Of a DNA stretch of 64,000 bases, positions 63,178 through 64,000 are shown in pieces. Below the pieces are notes generated by a model. The model had not been told where the DNA came from, ran no database searches, and saw only the letters and a program-made list of their open reading frames with translations. The DNA is taken from the NCBI RefSeq assembly GCF_016862435.1, contig NZ_BOMY01000039.1, positions 175,878 to 239,877 of the forward strand, given 5' to 3'. The number at the start of each line of letters is the position of its first letter. The stretch's first letter is position 1. Origin of the DNA: Paractinoplanes tereljensis. Lineage in GTDB: Bacteria > Actinomycetota > Actinomycetes > Mycobacteriales > Micromonosporaceae. The translations under genes and the position numbers were made by a program.

Positions 63178-63846
63178 CGAGTCAAGGGGTCAACGCAGTC
63201 CGTCCGAGTACCCGAGTCAAGGGGTCATAGGACTGCCTTCGAGTTAAAGGGTCGTTGAGCGGCGTGCTCGCTTCAAGACCCGTAGCCCTCCCGAGGGACA
63301 AGCCCGTGACCTGCATAAACGCCAAAAGGTCTGAAACAAACAGGACGAGTCAAGTGGTCTGAAAACTCGGCCAGATCAAGTCCGACTGCGGAGAAACCCT
63401 GCCCTGAGCTGCTCAAACTCCAACAAAAGTCCATTGCGGAGGAATCTCACGCTGACCGAGTCAAGTGGTCCAGGACGGCCATGCATCAAGCGACATAAAT
63501 GAAAGAGGGTCTTCACATGGCCTCTGGCCTGCGAAAACCCTCTAAACTGTCGGGCTGACAGGATTTGAACCTGCGACCCCTTGACCCCCAGGACATAAAA
63601 GGCTCAGCGACGTGCTCAACAACGTTTTACCAGGTCACCGAAAAGCCTACCAGGGCGAGTAAAGGTGTCGCTACCAACCAGCTCCCGGTGAATCCATCAT
63701 AACGCTCCTACCAGCGGTTTCGCTGCCCAGGTTCCCTCAAAGGTGCCCTCGCGGACGTTTGCCAGTGCTTTATCGGTCCGCCAGCAGGCTGACTGATACC
63801 AACGAGCGGCGTGCTAAGCCATCGGCGAATCGACCCCTTGACTCGG
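63178..63846. repeat. Right attachment-site region: tRNA-Pro 3' half and seven arm-type repeats
   Basis: The core 63547-63591 is identical over 45 bp to 26325-26369 (anticodon loop to 3' end of tRNA-Pro(GGG), reverse strand), and 63547-63670 aligns with the left copy without gaps. Arm-type repeats: CGAGTCAAGGGGTCA at 63178-63192 and 63213-63227, CGAGTTAAAGGGTCG at 63240-63254, CGAGTCAAGTGGTCT at 63346-63360, CGAGTCAAGTGGTCC at 63457-63471, CGAGTAAAGGTGTCG at 63656-63670, and an inverted copy at 63832-63846. The core itself contains TCAAGGGGTC. The 5' half of the tRNA is absent. Confidence 0.82.
63504..63543 (-). terminator. Hairpin downstream of the right tRNA-Pro remnant
   Basis: On the reverse strand AGAGGGTTTTC pairs with GAAGACCCTCT across a loop of about 18 nt that itself contains GGCCAGAGGCC; TTTCATTT follows. 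Its position just after the tRNA 3' end matches the terminator at 26292-26319, although the loop differs. Confidence 0.55.
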
Positions 63847-64000
63847 CAGCAGACTCCCCCGCGACTAATCCTTCTTCGGAGGAGACTCCGTCCGCGATTT
63901 CCATCGCGACATAATCGCTTTGTAGACCATTCCTCAGGAACCTCTCCTACTCGAATTCCGTTAGCACTCAACTTGGCCGGGGCAGTGCCACCGACCACAT
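63847..64000. other. Sequence beyond the right attachment region
   Basis: No gene is supported up to the window edge. A reverse frame (63708-63998) has no protein-like sequence. If elements are stacked at this site, the complete tRNA-Pro gene should lie further right on the reverse strand. Confidence 0.4.

Noticed and set aside
63178..63471. CRISPR array, because of the repeated 15-mers
   Set aside because: Units are only about 15 bp with irregular spacing (20-110 bp), and also occur at the other att site; they fit recombinase arm sites.

Overview
The window is high-GC actinobacterial chromosome. A chemotaxis receptor, paralogous universal stress proteins, a DevS-type redox kinase and an Acg-type nitroreductase point to a motile actinomycete, most likely Micromonosporaceae (Actinoplanes-like); that placement is inference from gene content. 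No rRNA, complete tRNA or CRISPR array was seen.

Left part (1-26.2 kb), chromosomal and partly decayed. It opens with the 3' end of a methyl-accepting chemotaxis protein, a small membrane protein, a GGDEF-EAL c-di-GMP enzyme and a DUF2231-like membrane protein. At 4.57-9.24 kb lies a tight operon: OmpR-type response regulator, sensor kinase, ferric-reductase-like flavocytochrome, FMN-binding-domain protein with an SGAT flavinylation motif, and ApbE FMN transferase. This is a complete extracytoplasmic flavinylation/electron-transfer module. At 10.3-19.8 kb is a dormancy/hypoxia-type cluster: Acg-like nitroreductase, SHOCT protein, DevS-like GAF-GAF kinase, HTH protein, VOC protein, a deleted USP, an intact USP, a VIT1/CCC1-like protein and phosphoketolase. 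Three of its promoters carry tandem DevR-like boxes with the same 22-bp register. From 20 to 26.2 kb are a hypothetical protein, a transposase relic, a MarR/esterase divergent pair, a truncated secreted amidase, a shattered FAD monooxygenase and a truncated integrase.

Right part (26.3-63.6 kb), an apparent integrative element. Two 124-bp repeats (26325-26448 and 63547-63670; 16 differences) each begin with the 3' half of a tRNA-Pro(GGG) gene and a hairpin terminator. Each has a related tyrosine recombinase beside it, broken on the left and intact on the right. Short CGAGTCAAGGGGTC-like sequences, which resemble part of the tRNA itself, are iterated around both and look like recombinase arm sites. 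Between the repeats is a dense defence island: a pPIWI-RE three-gene module (26.6-33.4 kb), an unknown protein paired with an XRE-ImmA/IrrE protein, a 1721-residue sacsin-type ATPase with a C-terminal DUF3883/PD-(D/E)XK-like nuclease, an XRE regulator with a small ORF, an IetAS-type ATPase plus subtilase pair, an SF1 helicase-PLD nuclease with a frame-broken 5' extension, a second type of integrase, and a four-gene Wadjet (type III-like) operon. Transposase relics and hypothetical genes follow.

How it fits together: the left half looks like respiration, redox and dormancy adaptation; the right half looks like mobile anti-phage/anti-plasmid cargo that accumulated at a tRNA-Pro attachment site. 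All function calls rest on reading motifs and neighbourhoods; no database search was possible.
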